Of a DNA stretch of 64,000 nucleotides, positions 48,974-58,036 are shown piece after piece. Below the pieces are notes generated by a model. It searched no databases, had not been told where the DNA came from, and saw only the letters and a list, made by a program, of their open reading frames with translations. This stretch comes from Streptomyces olivaceus (GTDB taxonomy: Bacteria > Actinomycetota > Actinomycetes > Streptomycetales > Streptomycetaceae): positions 135,391 to 199,390 of the forward strand of contig NZ_JOFH01000008.1 in assembly GCF_000721235.1 (NCBI RefSeq), given 5' to 3'. Position 1 is the stretch's first letter. Each line of letters opens with the position of its first letter. A program made the position numbers and the translations under genes.

Positions 48974-49884
48974 GCGGGGGCCTCCGTGAGGTCCAGGAAG
49001 GCGTCGTCCAGCGTGGTGTCGGTGACCCGGAGCTGGTGGGCGGTGACGCGGGTGCGGGCGAGCAGGGTGATGACGGCGTTGACCGTCTCGTCGGTGCCGG
49101 AGAGAGTCACGCGGCCGTCCCCGCGCCCGGCGGAGACGTCGGCGGAGACGAGGCCGGGCAGCGCGCGCAGGTCCGTGTCGTCCAGCGGCGCGGACGGGGT
49201 GAAGCTGATGACGGTGGCGCCCGCCGAGCGCCGGATCAGCCCGGCCGGGGTGTCCAGGGCGGCGACGCGGCCCCGGTCGATCACCGCGATCCGGTCGCAC
49301 AGGCGCTGGGCCTCCTCCATGAAGTGGGTGACCAGGAGGACGGTCACGCCGCCCGCGCGGATGTCCTCGATGAGCTGCCAGGTCTCCCGGCGGGCGCGCG
49401 GGTCGAGGCCGGTGGTCAGCTCGTCCAGGACGACGACGCGCGGATCGCCGACCAGCGCGAGGGCGATGAACAGGCGCTGCTTCTGTCCGCCGGACAGCTT
49501 GCCGAACCGGGTGCCGAGCATCGGTGCGAGTCCGAGCCGCTCGGCGAGCGGGCGCCAGTCGGCGGGCTTTGGGTAGAAGGCGGCGTACAGCTCCAGGGCC
49601 TCGCGGACGGTCAGTCTGGCCTGGAGTTCGCTCTGCTGGAGCTGGGCGCCCAGGACGCGCGCGACCCGCTCGTGGTCGGCGACGGGGTCGAGGCCGGTGA
49701 CCCGGACCCGCCCCGCGTCGGGGACGCGCAGGCCCTCGACACACTCGACGGTGGTCGTCTTGCCGGCGCCGTTCGGGCCGAGGACGCCGAAGATCTCCCC
49801 CTCCTCGACGGCGAAGGAGACGCCGTCGACGACGGGGCGGCCTCCATAGGACTTGCGCAGGTCGGTGACTTCGATGACGGGCAT
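48970..49884 (-). CDS. ABC-2 type exporter ATPase
   Basis: 304 residues. NBD: Walker A GVLGPNGAGKTTTVE, Q-loop as LQQSELQARLTVREAL, signature KLSGGQKQRLFIALAL, Walker B VVVLDELTTGLDP, H-loop VTHFMEEAQRL. All catalytic residues are present; the Glu after Walker B is in DEL. A C-terminal regulatory ~80 residues follows. First gene of an operon ATPase-permease-kinase-regulator. It starts 171 bases from a divergent exporter cluster; a 26-base palindrome lies between them. Confidence 0.94.
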   Translation of the reverse strand: MPVIEVTDLRKSYGGRPVVDGVSFAVEEGEIFGVLGPNGAGKTTTVECVEGLRVPDAGRVRVTGLDPVADHERVARVLGAQLQQSELQARLTVREALELYAAFYPKPADWRPLAERLGLAPMLGTRFGKLSGGQKQRLFIALALVGDPRVVVLDELTTGLDPRARRETWQLIEDIRAGGVTVLLVTHFMEEAQRLCDRIAVIDRGRVAALDTPAGLIRRSAGATVISFTPSAPLDDTDLRALPGLVSADVSAGRGDGRVTLSGTDETVNAVITLLARTRVTAHQLRVTDTTLDDAFLDLTEAPA

Positions 49885-49938
49885 GGCACCAGCGTCCCGG
49901 CGGGCGGGGACCCGGCACATCGGCCGACGCGCTCGAAG

Positions 49939-49964
49939 GCGCATCAGCCGATCGGCCGATGCGC
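49939..49964. promoter_or_regulatory. 26-bp palindrome between two divergent ABC exporter operons
   Basis: GCGCATC-A-GCCGATCGGC-C-GATGCGC: perfect except for one central-arm mismatch. It lies 55 bases before the ATPase start and 92 bases before the exporter at 50056. Partial copies of the core CGGCCGA flank it (near 49919-49930), and CGTACGACCCCCGG is repeated at 49966 and 49989. A good candidate site for the operon's own response regulator, which could control both directions. Confidence 0.6.
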
Positions 49965-50055
49965 CCGTACGACCCCCGGGAGTCCTCCGTACGACCCCCG
50001 GTGCGCGCGAAAACTCAGTGGGCAGTGTCAGTGGTGAACCGTAGGCTCGCTGCTG

Positions 50056-52035
50056 ATGCCCACGACACCCGCCCCCGCCCCGCAGGCTGCCCCGGAACCT
50101 GCCCAGGAGCCCGCCTCGGAGCCCGCACCGGACCCCGCCTCCGCACCCGCCGAGAGGCGGTCCACGGTCCGCTCGCTGCTCCGGCTGTGGCCCTATGTCC
50201 GGCCGGTGCGCGCGAGGTTGGGGACGGCCGCGTTCGTCGCGATTCTCGCCTCGTGCGTGGGGCTGGTAATCCCGCTCGTCCTGAAGTGGATGGTGGACGG
50301 CCCGGTCGCCGACCGCGATCCGGGGGGCGTCTGGCTCGGCGCGCTGTACCTGCTGCTCCTCGGCGTGGCGGAGGCCCTGCTGTTCGGGCTGCGGCGGTGG
50401 CTGGTGGCCCGGCCGCTGGCGGGGGTCGAAGCGGGCCTGCGGGCGGACCTCTACCGGCATCTGCAGCGCCTGCCGGTGGCCTTCCACGACCGGTGGGCCT
50501 CGGGGCAGTTGCTGTCGCGCGGGACGACCGATCTGATGCTGCTGCGCATGTTCCTCGCGTTCCCGCTGACGTTCCTGCTGGTCAACGGCGTGACGATCCT
50601 GGTCGGCGTGGGCATCATGCTGGTCCAGGACTGGACGCTGGGGCTGGTCATCCTCGTACCGGCGATTCCCATGATGGTCGTCTGCGGCGTCTTCGAGAGC
50701 AAGTACTCCGCGGTGGCCCGGCGGGCGCAGGACCAGGTCGGGGATCTGACGACCGTGGTCGAGGAGAGCGTGCTCGGCGTCCGGATCATCAAGGGCTTCG
50801 GCCGGCACCGCAGCCAGGCCCGCGCCTTCCGCGAGCTGTCGCACACCCTGCGGGGCACGGAGCTGCGCAAGGCGCGGCTGCTGGCGTCCATCTGGGCGGT
50901 CATCGTGACGCTGCCTGAGGTGGCGATCGGGGCGGCGCTGGTGGCCGGGGCGGTGCAGGTGGCGGACGGGGAGCTGTCGGCGGGGACGCTGGTGGCGTTC
51001 CTGTCCACGGCGCTGGCGCTGCGGTGGCCGGTGGAGTCCATCGGCTTCCTGCTGGCGGTGAGCCAGGAGGCGGCGACGGCCACGGACCGGTACTTCGAGG
51101 TGATGGACGCGGAGACCGAGTCGCCGGGGGGAGCCCCGCCGCACACCCGCGCCGCCCGAGCGGCGGCCACGGGCCTCCGGTTCGAACACGTCCGGTTCCG
51201 CTACCCCGACGCACCCCCCGGTTCTCCGCCCCTCCTGACCGACGTCGACCTGCACATCCGTTCCGGTGAGTCCATGGCCCTGGTCGGTGCCACCGGCAGC
51301 GGCAAGACGACGCTGACCGCGCTCGTCCCGCGCCTGCACGAGGTGACCGACGGGCGGATCACGCTGGACGGCGAGGACATCACCGCCCTCTCCCGCGAGG
51401 AGCTGCGCGCCATGGTCGCCGTCGCCTTCGAGGAGCCCACCCTCTTCTCGGCGAGCGTCGGTGAGAACGTGCTGATGGGCGCCGGCGCGGAGGCGGGTGC
51501 GGAGGAGCTGGACCGGGCGCTCGCCGTCGCACAGGCCGACTTCGCGCACGCACTCCCCCAGGGCACCGGCACCCAGGTCGGCGAGCAGGGCCTCAGCCTC
51601 TCCGGCGGCCAGCGCCAGCGCCTCGCGCTCGCCCGGGCGGTGGTCGGCAGGCCGAGGTTCCTGGTGCTGGACGACCCGCTGTCCGCGCTCGACGTGCATA
51701 CGGAGGCCGCGGTGGAGGCCGCCCTGCGGCAGGTCCTCGCGGACACCACCGCCCTGATCGTCGCCCACCGCCCCTCCACCGTCCTGCTCGCCGACCGTGT
51801 CGCCCTGCTCTCCGGGGGCCGGATCACGGCCGTGGGCACCCATCACGAACTGCTGCGCGCCAACGCCGAGTACGCCCACCTGATGTCGGGGGTCGACGGC
51901 GACGGGGAGTCCGGGGGTTCCCGGGACGACGGCCACCGGGACGACCGTTCCCCGGGCGACGGGCCCCGGGGACGCGAGACGGAACGGAAGCAGGAACGGG
52001 AGCAGTCCCAGGAACAGGAAGGTGACAGCCGATGA
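50056..52035 (+). CDS. ABC exporter half-transporter 1 (degenerate-site partner)
   Basis: 659 residues: a Pro/Ala/Glu-rich lead (~35), a six-helix membrane domain, an NBD and a charged Asp/Gly/Glu/Gln tail. Walker A GATGSGKTT and signature LSLSGGQRQRLALARAV are canonical. The Q-loop glutamine is Glu (FEEPTLFSAS) and the catalytic Glu after Walker B is Asp (LVLDDPLSALD). It would thus supply a good signature motif but a poor hydrolytic site. Its stop overlaps the next start (ATGA). With half-transporter 2 it should form a TM287/288-like heterodimer. The substrate is unknown: drug, lipid or peptide. Confidence 0.9.
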   Translation: MPTTPAPAPQAAPEPAQEPASEPAPDPASAPAERRSTVRSLLRLWPYVRPVRARLGTAAFVAILASCVGLVIPLVLKWMVDGPVADRDPGGVWLGALYLLLLGVAEALLFGLRRWLVARPLAGVEAGLRADLYRHLQRLPVAFHDRWASGQLLSRGTTDLMLLRMFLAFPLTFLLVNGVTILVGVGIMLVQDWTLGLVILVPAIPMMVVCGVFESKYSAVARRAQDQVGDLTTVVEESVLGVRIIKGFGRHRSQARAFRELSHTLRGTELRKARLLASIWAVIVTLPEVAIGAALVAGAVQVADGELSAGTLVAFLSTALALRWPVESIGFLLAVSQEAATATDRYFEVMDAETESPGGAPPHTRAARAAATGLRFEHVRFRYPDAPPGSPPLLTDVDLHIRSGESMALVGATGSGKTTLTALVPRLHEVTDGRITLDGEDITALSREELRAMVAVAFEEPTLFSASVGENVLMGAGAEAGAEELDRALAVAQADFAHALPQGTGTQVGEQGLSLSGGQRQRLALARAVVGRPRFLVLDDPLSALDVHTEAAVEAALRQVLADTTALIVAHRPSTVLLADRVALLSGGRITAVGTHHELLRANAEYAHLMSGVDGDGESGGSRDDGHRDDRSPGDGPRGRETERKQEREQSQEQEGDSR

Positions 52036-53915
52036 CCGCGCCCACGGCCGCCGCGCCGGACCGGGAACAGCCCAAGGACCCGGAGTCCCGGCACCCGGCC
52101 GGCACCGAGGCCGTCCGCGCGACCGACGACGCCTTCGACCAGGACGTCCTGCCCAGCCCGCCGGGCGCGACCGGGGCGCTGCTGCGTTCCCTGCTGGCGC
52201 CCATGCGGCCCCGCGTGGCGCTCACCGTCCTCCTCCTGCTGCTCCAGCAGGCGGCGGTGCAGGCGGGTCCGCTGCTGGTGGCGTACGCCATCGACCACGC
52301 CGTGCCGGCCCTGCGGGACGACGACCGCGGCCCGCTGATCGCGGTGGGCGCCGGCTACCTGCTGTGCTCGCTGGCGGCGGGCGCGCTGCAGTACGGCTTC
52401 ATCGCCGTCGCGGCCCGGGTCAGCCAGGACGTGCTGCTCGATCTGCGCGGGCGGATCTTCCGGCACGCGCAGGCGCTGAGCGTCGACTTCCACGAGCGCT
52501 ACACCTCGGGCCGTCTCATCTCCCGCTCCACCGCGGACGTGGAGTCCCTGCGCGAACTGCTCGACGAGGGCCTGCAGGAACTGGTGACGGTCATCCTGTC
52601 CTTCGTCTACATCGCCGCGCTGCTGCTCTGGCTGGACCTGGGGCTCGGCGCCGTCGCGGTGGCGTCGTTCGGGCCGCTGTACGCGCTGGTGCGGCTCTAC
52701 CGGCGGCGGGCGGGGCGGGTGTACCGGCAGCGGTCCACTGCGATCGCCGCGGTGATCGTGAAGTTCGTGGAGACGATGAACGGCATCCGGCCGGTGCGCG
52801 CCTTCCGCCGGGAGGCCGCCAACGAGGCCGACTTCGCGGTGCTGAACCGCCGCCACGAACGCACGAACGGCAACGCCCTGCTGGAGATGGCCCGTTACGT
52901 GATCGGCTCGCGGCTGGTCGCCAACACGACCGTCGCCGGGATCGTGCTGTGGGGCGCCTACCGGGTCGCGGACGGCACGCTCGCCCTCGGCGTGCTGGCG
53001 GCGGCGGTGCTCTACCTGCGCCGCCTGTACGACCCGATCGACCGGCTCGGCATGTTCCTGAACTCCTACCAGTCGGCGGCGGCCTCGCTGGAGAAGATCG
53101 CCGGGCTGCTGGCGCAGACACCGTCGGTGCCCGAGCCGGCCGCGCCGAAGGAGCTGCCGCCGCCGGCGTCGGAGCACCCCGGCCGCGAGGTCGTCTTCGA
53201 CGCGGTGAGCTTCGGGTACCGCACCGGCGGCGAGGTGCTGCCGCGCTTCGATCTGACGCTCCCGGCCGGGCAGACGGTCGCCGTCGTCGGCTCGACCGGT
53301 GCGGGCAAGTCGACGCTGGCCAAGCTGCTCGCCCGGTTCTACGACCCCTCCGCCGGGCGCGTCCTCCTCGACGGCACCGACCTGCGCGACCTGGCCGTAC
53401 CGGAGCTGCGGCGCGGGGTGGTGATGGTGACGCAGGAGGCGTTCCTGTTCTCCGGCACGGTCGCCGACAACATCGCCATCGGCCGGCCGGAGGCGACGCG
53501 GGAGGAGATCGAGCGGGCCGCGAAGGCGATCGGCGCCCACGACTTCATCGCCGCCCTGCCCGACGGCTACGACACCGACGTGCGCAAGCGGGGTGGCCGG
53601 ATCTCCGCCGGTCAGCGGCAACTCGTCGCGTTCGCGCGGGCGTTGCTGGCGGACCCGGCGGTGCTGATCCTGGACGAGGCGACCAGTTCGCTGGACGTCC
53701 CCGGGGAGCGGGCGGTGCAGCGGGCGATGACGACCGTGCTGAAGGGCCGTACGGCGGTGGTGATCGCGCACCGGCTGTCCACCGTGGAGATCGCCGACCG
53801 GGTGCTGGTGATGGAGCACGGCCGGATCGTCGAGGACGGCACCCCGGACGAACTCGTCGCCGGTACGGGCCGGTTCGCCGACCTGCACCGGGCGTGGCGG
53901 GACAGCCTGGCATGA
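52032..53915 (+). CDS. ABC exporter half-transporter 2 (catalytic partner)
   Basis: 627 residues, a ~45-residue polar N-terminal lead, six membrane helices and an NBD. Walker A GSTGAGKST, Q-loop VTQEAFLFSG, Walker B LILDEATSSLD and H-loop IAHRLSTVE are all canonical. The signature is slightly off (RISAGQRQLVAFARAL, Ala for Gly). It complements half-transporter 1: its Walker motifs face that partner's good signature. Four-base overlaps on both sides couple its translation to genes 1 and 3. Confidence 0.92.
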   Translation: MTAPTAAAPDREQPKDPESRHPAGTEAVRATDDAFDQDVLPSPPGATGALLRSLLAPMRPRVALTVLLLLLQQAAVQAGPLLVAYAIDHAVPALRDDDRGPLIAVGAGYLLCSLAAGALQYGFIAVAARVSQDVLLDLRGRIFRHAQALSVDFHERYTSGRLISRSTADVESLRELLDEGLQELVTVILSFVYIAALLLWLDLGLGAVAVASFGPLYALVRLYRRRAGRVYRQRSTAIAAVIVKFVETMNGIRPVRAFRREAANEADFAVLNRRHERTNGNALLEMARYVIGSRLVANTTVAGIVLWGAYRVADGTLALGVLAAAVLYLRRLYDPIDRLGMFLNSYQSAAASLEKIAGLLAQTPSVPEPAAPKELPPPASEHPGREVVFDAVSFGYRTGGEVLPRFDLTLPAGQTVAVVGSTGAGKSTLAKLLARFYDPSAGRVLLDGTDLRDLAVPELRRGVVMVTQEAFLFSGTVADNIAIGRPEATREEIERAAKAIGAHDFIAALPDGYDTDVRKRGGRISAGQRQLVAFARALLADPAVLILDEATSSLDVPGERAVQRAMTTVLKGRTAVVIAHRLSTVEIADRVLVMEHGRIVEDGTPDELVAGTGRFADLHRAWRDSLA

Positions 53916-55783
53916 GGATCGACGCGTACGAGGACCCGGGCACGCCGGAGAACCGGGGCGGCTGGCGGTACCTGGCGTGGCTGGTCCGGCGGCAGTGGCC
54001 GCGGTGCCTGGCGGCGGCGGTGATCGCCAGTGTCTGGATGGTGCTGCTGGCGGCGACACCGTACCTGATGGCCCGGGCCGTCGACCACGGCCTGGAGCCG
54101 GGGGACATGGGCGCGCTGGCGGGCTGGACGGGCGCCATGGTCGCCGTCGGCGGGGCCAACGCGTGGCTGGGCCTGCTGCGGCACCGCACGATGACGAAGG
54201 TGCGGATGGACGCCAACTTCCGCACGGTCAAGGTGGTCGTCGGGCACGCCGTGCGGCTCGGTGCGGCGCTGCGCGGCCAGGTGGGGGCCGGCGAGGTCGT
54301 CACCATCGGGGTGGGCGACGTCCAGACCATCAGTACGTCCCTGACGGCCGTGGGGCCGGGCTTCGGAGCGGTCGTCGCCTACGCGGTGGTCGGCGGACTG
54401 ATGCTGTCGGTGTCGCCCCGGCTCGCCCTCGTGGTGCTGATCGGGGTGCCCGCGCTCGGGGTGCTCCTGGGCCCGCTCATGGGGCGCCTGCAGGGCAGGG
54501 AGGCGGAGTACCGCGAACGGCAGTCCGTCCTGACCGCCCGGATCGGCGACCTCGCGGGCGGGCTGCGGATCCTGAACGGCCTGGGCGGCAAGGCCCTGGT
54601 CGCGGACGCCTTCCGCCGGGACTCGGGCCGGCTGCGCGAGCAGGGCTACCGGGTCGGCGCGGTGACCAGCTGGATCCAGGCGCTCGGGGTCGGCCTGCCG
54701 GTGCTGTTCCTCGCGCTGGTGACCTGGCTGGGCGCCCGGCTCGCCGTCCAGGGGCAGATCAGCGTCGGCGAACTGGTGTCGGTGTACGGCTATGTGATCG
54801 CGCTGGGCTGGCCGGTGGCGTTCCTCATCGAGATGGGCCACCAGCTGAGCCGCGGTGTGGTGGCCGCCCGCCGCGTCGTCACGTTCCTGCGCCTGGAACC
54901 GGCCCCGGACGAGGGCACCCGCGACGCCCCCGCGGAGCCGTCGGTCCTGTACGACCCGGCCTCGGGAGTGCGCGTCGCCCCGGGCCGCCTGACCGCCCTG
55001 GTCACGTCCCGCCCGTCCGACGCCACCGAGGTACTGGACCGCCTGGCCCGCTACACCCCGTCGGACGCGACCTGGGGAGACATCCCCCTGACCGACATCC
55101 CGCTCCGGCAGATCCGCTCCCGCGTCCTGCTGGCGGATGCGGAGGCCGACCTCTTCGCGGGGCGGCTGCACGAGGTGATCGGCGGCACGGAGACACCCCT
55201 CGGGGGCGCGGGCGCGACCGGCCACGGCGGTCCCCCACCCGCCCGGCATGCCGTCGGAACGGGCGAGTCGGCGCACCTCACCGCAGCCCTCCACGCGGCC
55301 GCGGCAGAAGACGTCGTGCGAGGCCTCCCCGACGGACTGGAAACAGAGGTCGCGGCCCAGGGCCGCACCCTCTCCGGCGGCCAGCGCCAGCGCGTCCGCC
55401 TGGCCCGCGCCCTCCTCGCCGCCCCCGAAGTGCTCCTCGCCGCGGAGCCCACCTCCGCCCTGGACGCCCACACGGAGGCCACCGTGGCCGACCGCCTGCG
55501 GCACGCCCGCAAGGGCCGTACCACGGTGCTGGCCGCCACCTCGCCGCTGCTGCTCGACCGCGCGGACGTCGTGCACCACCTGGTCGACGGCAAGGTCGCC
55601 GCCACCGGCACCCACCGCGAACTCCTGGACACGGAGCCGGGGTACCGCGCCCTGGTCGCGCGGGAGGACCGGGACGACACGGGCGACCGGGACGGCAGGG
55701 ACGGCAGGGACGGCAGGGACGGCAGCAACGGCAGCGGCGACACGCACGACAGGGGCGACAAGGACGACAAGGTGGTCCGATGA
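53912..55783 (+). CDS. ABC exporter half-transporter 3 with a non-catalytic NBD
   Basis: 623 residues. The membrane domain is normal (six helices), but the NBD has lost Walker A entirely: LTALVTSRPSDATEVLDRL stands where GxxGxGKS/T should be. The Q-loop residue is gone (LLADAEADLFAG), the Walker B aspartate is Ala (LLAAEPTSALD), and the H-loop His is missing (AATSPLLL). The signature LSGGQRQRVRLARALL is perfectly kept, so the protein has probably been selected as the signature-giving half of a heterodimer with half-transporter 4. The C-terminal tail is Asp-Gly-Arg repeats from 9-bp DNA repeats. ATGA overlaps at both ends. Confidence 0.9.
   Translation: MRIDAYEDPGTPENRGGWRYLAWLVRRQWPRCLAAAVIASVWMVLLAATPYLMARAVDHGLEPGDMGALAGWTGAMVAVGGANAWLGLLRHRTMTKVRMDANFRTVKVVVGHAVRLGAALRGQVGAGEVVTIGVGDVQTISTSLTAVGPGFGAVVAYAVVGGLMLSVSPRLALVVLIGVPALGVLLGPLMGRLQGREAEYRERQSVLTARIGDLAGGLRILNGLGGKALVADAFRRDSGRLREQGYRVGAVTSWIQALGVGLPVLFLALVTWLGARLAVQGQISVGELVSVYGYVIALGWPVAFLIEMGHQLSRGVVAARRVVTFLRLEPAPDEGTRDAPAEPSVLYDPASGVRVAPGRLTALVTSRPSDATEVLDRLARYTPSDATWGDIPLTDIPLRQIRSRVLLADAEADLFAGRLHEVIGGTETPLGGAGATGHGGPPPARHAVGTGESAHLTAALHAAAAEDVVRGLPDGLETEVAAQGRTLSGGQRQRVRLARALLAAPEVLLAAEPTSALDAHTEATVADRLRHARKGRTTVLAATSPLLLDRADVVHHLVDGKVAATGTHRELLDTEPGYRALVAREDRDDTGDRDGRDGRDGRDGSNGSGDTHDRGDKDDKVVR
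55691..55735 (+). repeat. 9-bp tandem repeat at the end of half-transporter 3
   Basis: Five units of GACGGCAGG or close variants (the last two end AGC) encode Asp-Gly-Arg then Asn-Gly-Ser at the C-terminal tail. The period is in frame. Confidence 0.75.
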
Positions 55784-57603
55784 CACAGCTGCCCGTCGCC
55801 GAGCGCGCCGGCGTCCGCCGCGCGGCGGCCGGCCTCGTACGCGCCGACCGGAGGCCCTTCGCCGCCGTCCTCGGGCTCAACGCGCTGGCCGCCGGAGCGG
55901 GGCTCGCGGGGCCATGGCTGCTGGGCCGGATCGTCGACGAGGTGCGCGCCGGGGGCGGGGTCGGCGCGGTGGACCGGATGGCCCTGGCCATCCTGCTGTG
56001 CTCGCTGGCGCAGCTCCTGCTCTCCCGCTGGGCGCGCTTCGTGGGGCACCGTTTCGGGGAGCGGACGCTCGCCCGGGTGCGGGAGCGGTACGTGGACCGG
56101 GTGCTGGCGCTGCCCGCGTCCGTGGTCGAGCGGGCCGGGACCGGTGACCTGACGACGCGCGGCACGGCCGACGTGACCGCGGTCGGTACGACGCTGCGCG
56201 ACGCCGGCCCCGAGCTGCTGGTCAACGCCGTGCAGGCGGTGTTCCTCACCGGCGCGGTGTTCGTGCTCGACCCGCTGCTCGGCCTGGTCGGGGTGGTGGG
56301 GCTGACGCCGGCCTGGGTGGCGCTGCGCTGGTACCTGCGCCGGGCGCGGGCGGCCTACCTCGCCGAGGGCGCGGCCGGTTCGGAGGTCGCCGAGAGCCTG
56401 TCCGCCACGGTGGCGGGCGCCCGCACCGTCGAGGCGTTCGGGCTGGCGGACCGGCGCGTGGCGACGAACCGGGAGGCGCTGGAGGTCTCACGGCGCGCCC
56501 GCATGCGCACCCTGTTCCTGCGCAGCGTGTTCTTCCCGGCGGTGGACGTCTCGTACGTGCTTCCCGTGGCGGGCGTGCTGCTGTCCGGCGGGTTCCTGCA
56601 CGCGCACGGGTCGGTGAGCCTCGGGGCGGTGGTGTCCTGCGCCGTGTACCTGCAGCAGTTGGCCGGGCCGCTCGACGAGGTGCTGATGCGGACCGAGGAG
56701 CTCCAGGCCGGTGCCGCCTCCTTCGCCCGGGTGGAGGGCCTGGCGGGGGCGCCGCGGGCGAGGGCGGACGACTCGGCGGTCCCGGCGCACGACCGTATCG
56801 ACGTGTCCGGAGTCCGGTACGCCTACGAGCGGGGCGGCGAGGTGCTGCGCGGGGTGGACCTGACCGTGCGGCCGGGTGAACGGCTGGCGGTCGTCGGCCC
56901 TTCCGGGGCGGGCAAGACGACGCTGAGCCGGCTGCTGGCGGGCGTCGACGGGCCGACGGAGGGTTCGGTGACGGTGGGCGGGGTGCCCGTGGTGTCCCTG
57001 GGGCCGGAACGGCTGCGCCGTCAGGTGGTACTGGTGACCCAGGAGCACCACGTGTTCCTGGGCACGGTCCGCGACAACCTCCTGATCGCCGAACCGGCGG
57101 CCGGTGAAGGCGAGTTGTGGGCGGCGCTGGGCGCGGTGGGCGCCGAGGGGTGGGTGCGGGACCTGCCCGACGGTTTGGACACCGAGCTGGGGGCGGCGGA
57201 GCACGCGCACTCCACGGACGGTTCCCAGGCCCAGCAACTCGCGCTGGCCCGAGTGGTGCTGGCCGATCCGCACACGCTGATCCTGGACGAGGCCACCGCC
57301 CTGCTCGACCCGGCGACGGCCCGCAACACCGAGCAGGCGCTCGCCGCCGTGCTCGAAGGACGTACGGTCATCGCCATCGCGCACCGCCTGCACACGGCGC
57401 ACGACGCCGACCGGGTGGCGGTGATGGAGGACGGCCTGCTGACCGAACTCGGCACGCACGACGAGCTGGTGGCGGCCGGCGGGGCGTACGCGGCGCTGTG
57501 GGGATCGTGGCACGGCGAGCCGTCGGACGGAACGGCGGCCGCCGCCGACGGGGCGGGGCCGGCCGGGGGCAGGGGCGGCGAAGCCTCCGTTTATCGGAAG
57601 TGA
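55780..57603 (+). CDS. ABC exporter half-transporter 4 (catalytic partner of 3)
   Basis: 607 residues, membrane domain plus NBD. Walker A GPSGAGKTTLSRLL, Q-loop VTQEHHVFLG, Walker B LILDEATALLDP and H-loop IAHRLHTAH are canonical. The ABC signature is destroyed (STDGSQAQQLALARVV in place of LSGGQxQR). It therefore complements half-transporter 3, which keeps only the signature. Last gene of the four-gene coupled unit; the C-terminal ~25 residues are Gly/Ala-rich. An ATP site can form only from this protein's Walker motifs plus the signature of protein 3. Confidence 0.9.
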   Translation: MTQLPVAERAGVRRAAAGLVRADRRPFAAVLGLNALAAGAGLAGPWLLGRIVDEVRAGGGVGAVDRMALAILLCSLAQLLLSRWARFVGHRFGERTLARVRERYVDRVLALPASVVERAGTGDLTTRGTADVTAVGTTLRDAGPELLVNAVQAVFLTGAVFVLDPLLGLVGVVGLTPAWVALRWYLRRARAAYLAEGAAGSEVAESLSATVAGARTVEAFGLADRRVATNREALEVSRRARMRTLFLRSVFFPAVDVSYVLPVAGVLLSGGFLHAHGSVSLGAVVSCAVYLQQLAGPLDEVLMRTEELQAGAASFARVEGLAGAPRARADDSAVPAHDRIDVSGVRYAYERGGEVLRGVDLTVRPGERLAVVGPSGAGKTTLSRLLAGVDGPTEGSVTVGGVPVVSLGPERLRRQVVLVTQEHHVFLGTVRDNLLIAEPAAGEGELWAALGAVGAEGWVRDLPDGLDTELGAAEHAHSTDGSQAQQLALARVVLADPHTLILDEATALLDPATARNTEQALAAVLEGRTVIAIAHRLHTAHDADRVAVMEDGLLTELGTHDELVAAGGAYAALWGSWHGEPSDGTAAAADGAGPAGGRGGEASVYRK

Positions 57604-57819
57604 ACGCCCGGTCAACGAACCGCATCCGGCCAACTTACTGACGCGATCCTGACAGGCGAGGCGTCCCGGACCCGGGCCCGGCGGAGACCGGCCGCCACGG
57701 CTACGGCGGACCGCCTTCCCGCAGGCCGGCCGGCCTGCGGGCGTACCGCCCGCATCGGTGCGCCACCCCGGAGGTTCGCATCCGCCGGGACGGCACCTCT
57801 CCCCCGTCCGCCGGTTTTT

Positions 57820-57863
57820 TGCCAGCCGATTGCCCTCGGCTTGTTGGCACTTGACCGAGGTCA
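57820..57863 (+). promoter_or_regulatory. Inverted repeats in the metalloprotease upstream region
   Basis: In the 433-base gap 57604-58036, TGCCA-GCCGA (57820-57829) pairs with TCGGC (57836-57840) and, after a four-base bulge, TGGCA (57845-57849). Directly after it lies the 12-bp palindrome TGACC-GA-GGTCA (57852-57863). A T-run precedes the first. No gene is supportable in this gap. The structures may be the terminator of the exporter unit followed by an operator for the protease. Confidence 0.45.
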
Positions 57864-57986
57864 CGCGCCTTCACACGCCCGCAACACGGGATCCAGCATC
57901 GGTTTTCAGCCAACATCATCACGCCCTCCTGACATGTACGCGGCCTGGATGTCACTCTTCCGTCACCCGCGCACAACTTCGCAACG

Positions 57987-58020
57987 ACCGGCCGGACCCC
58001 CACACACCGGCCGGACCCCC
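57987..58020 (+). repeat. 15-bp direct repeat in the protease leader
   Basis: ACCGGCCGGACCCCC occurs at 57987-58001 and 58006-58020, a 19-base period, ending four bases before the AAGGAG region of the protease gene. It may affect the mRNA leader; no regulator is known. Confidence 0.6.
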
Positions 58021-58036
58021 CACCGAAGGAGTCTGT

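Noticed and set aside
52022..53911. Long plus-frame extension of half-transporter 3 back to 52022 (1,253 codons in total)
   Set aside because: The first 630 codons are an off-frame reading of half-transporter 2; the true start is the ATG at 53912 with the usual ATGA overlap.
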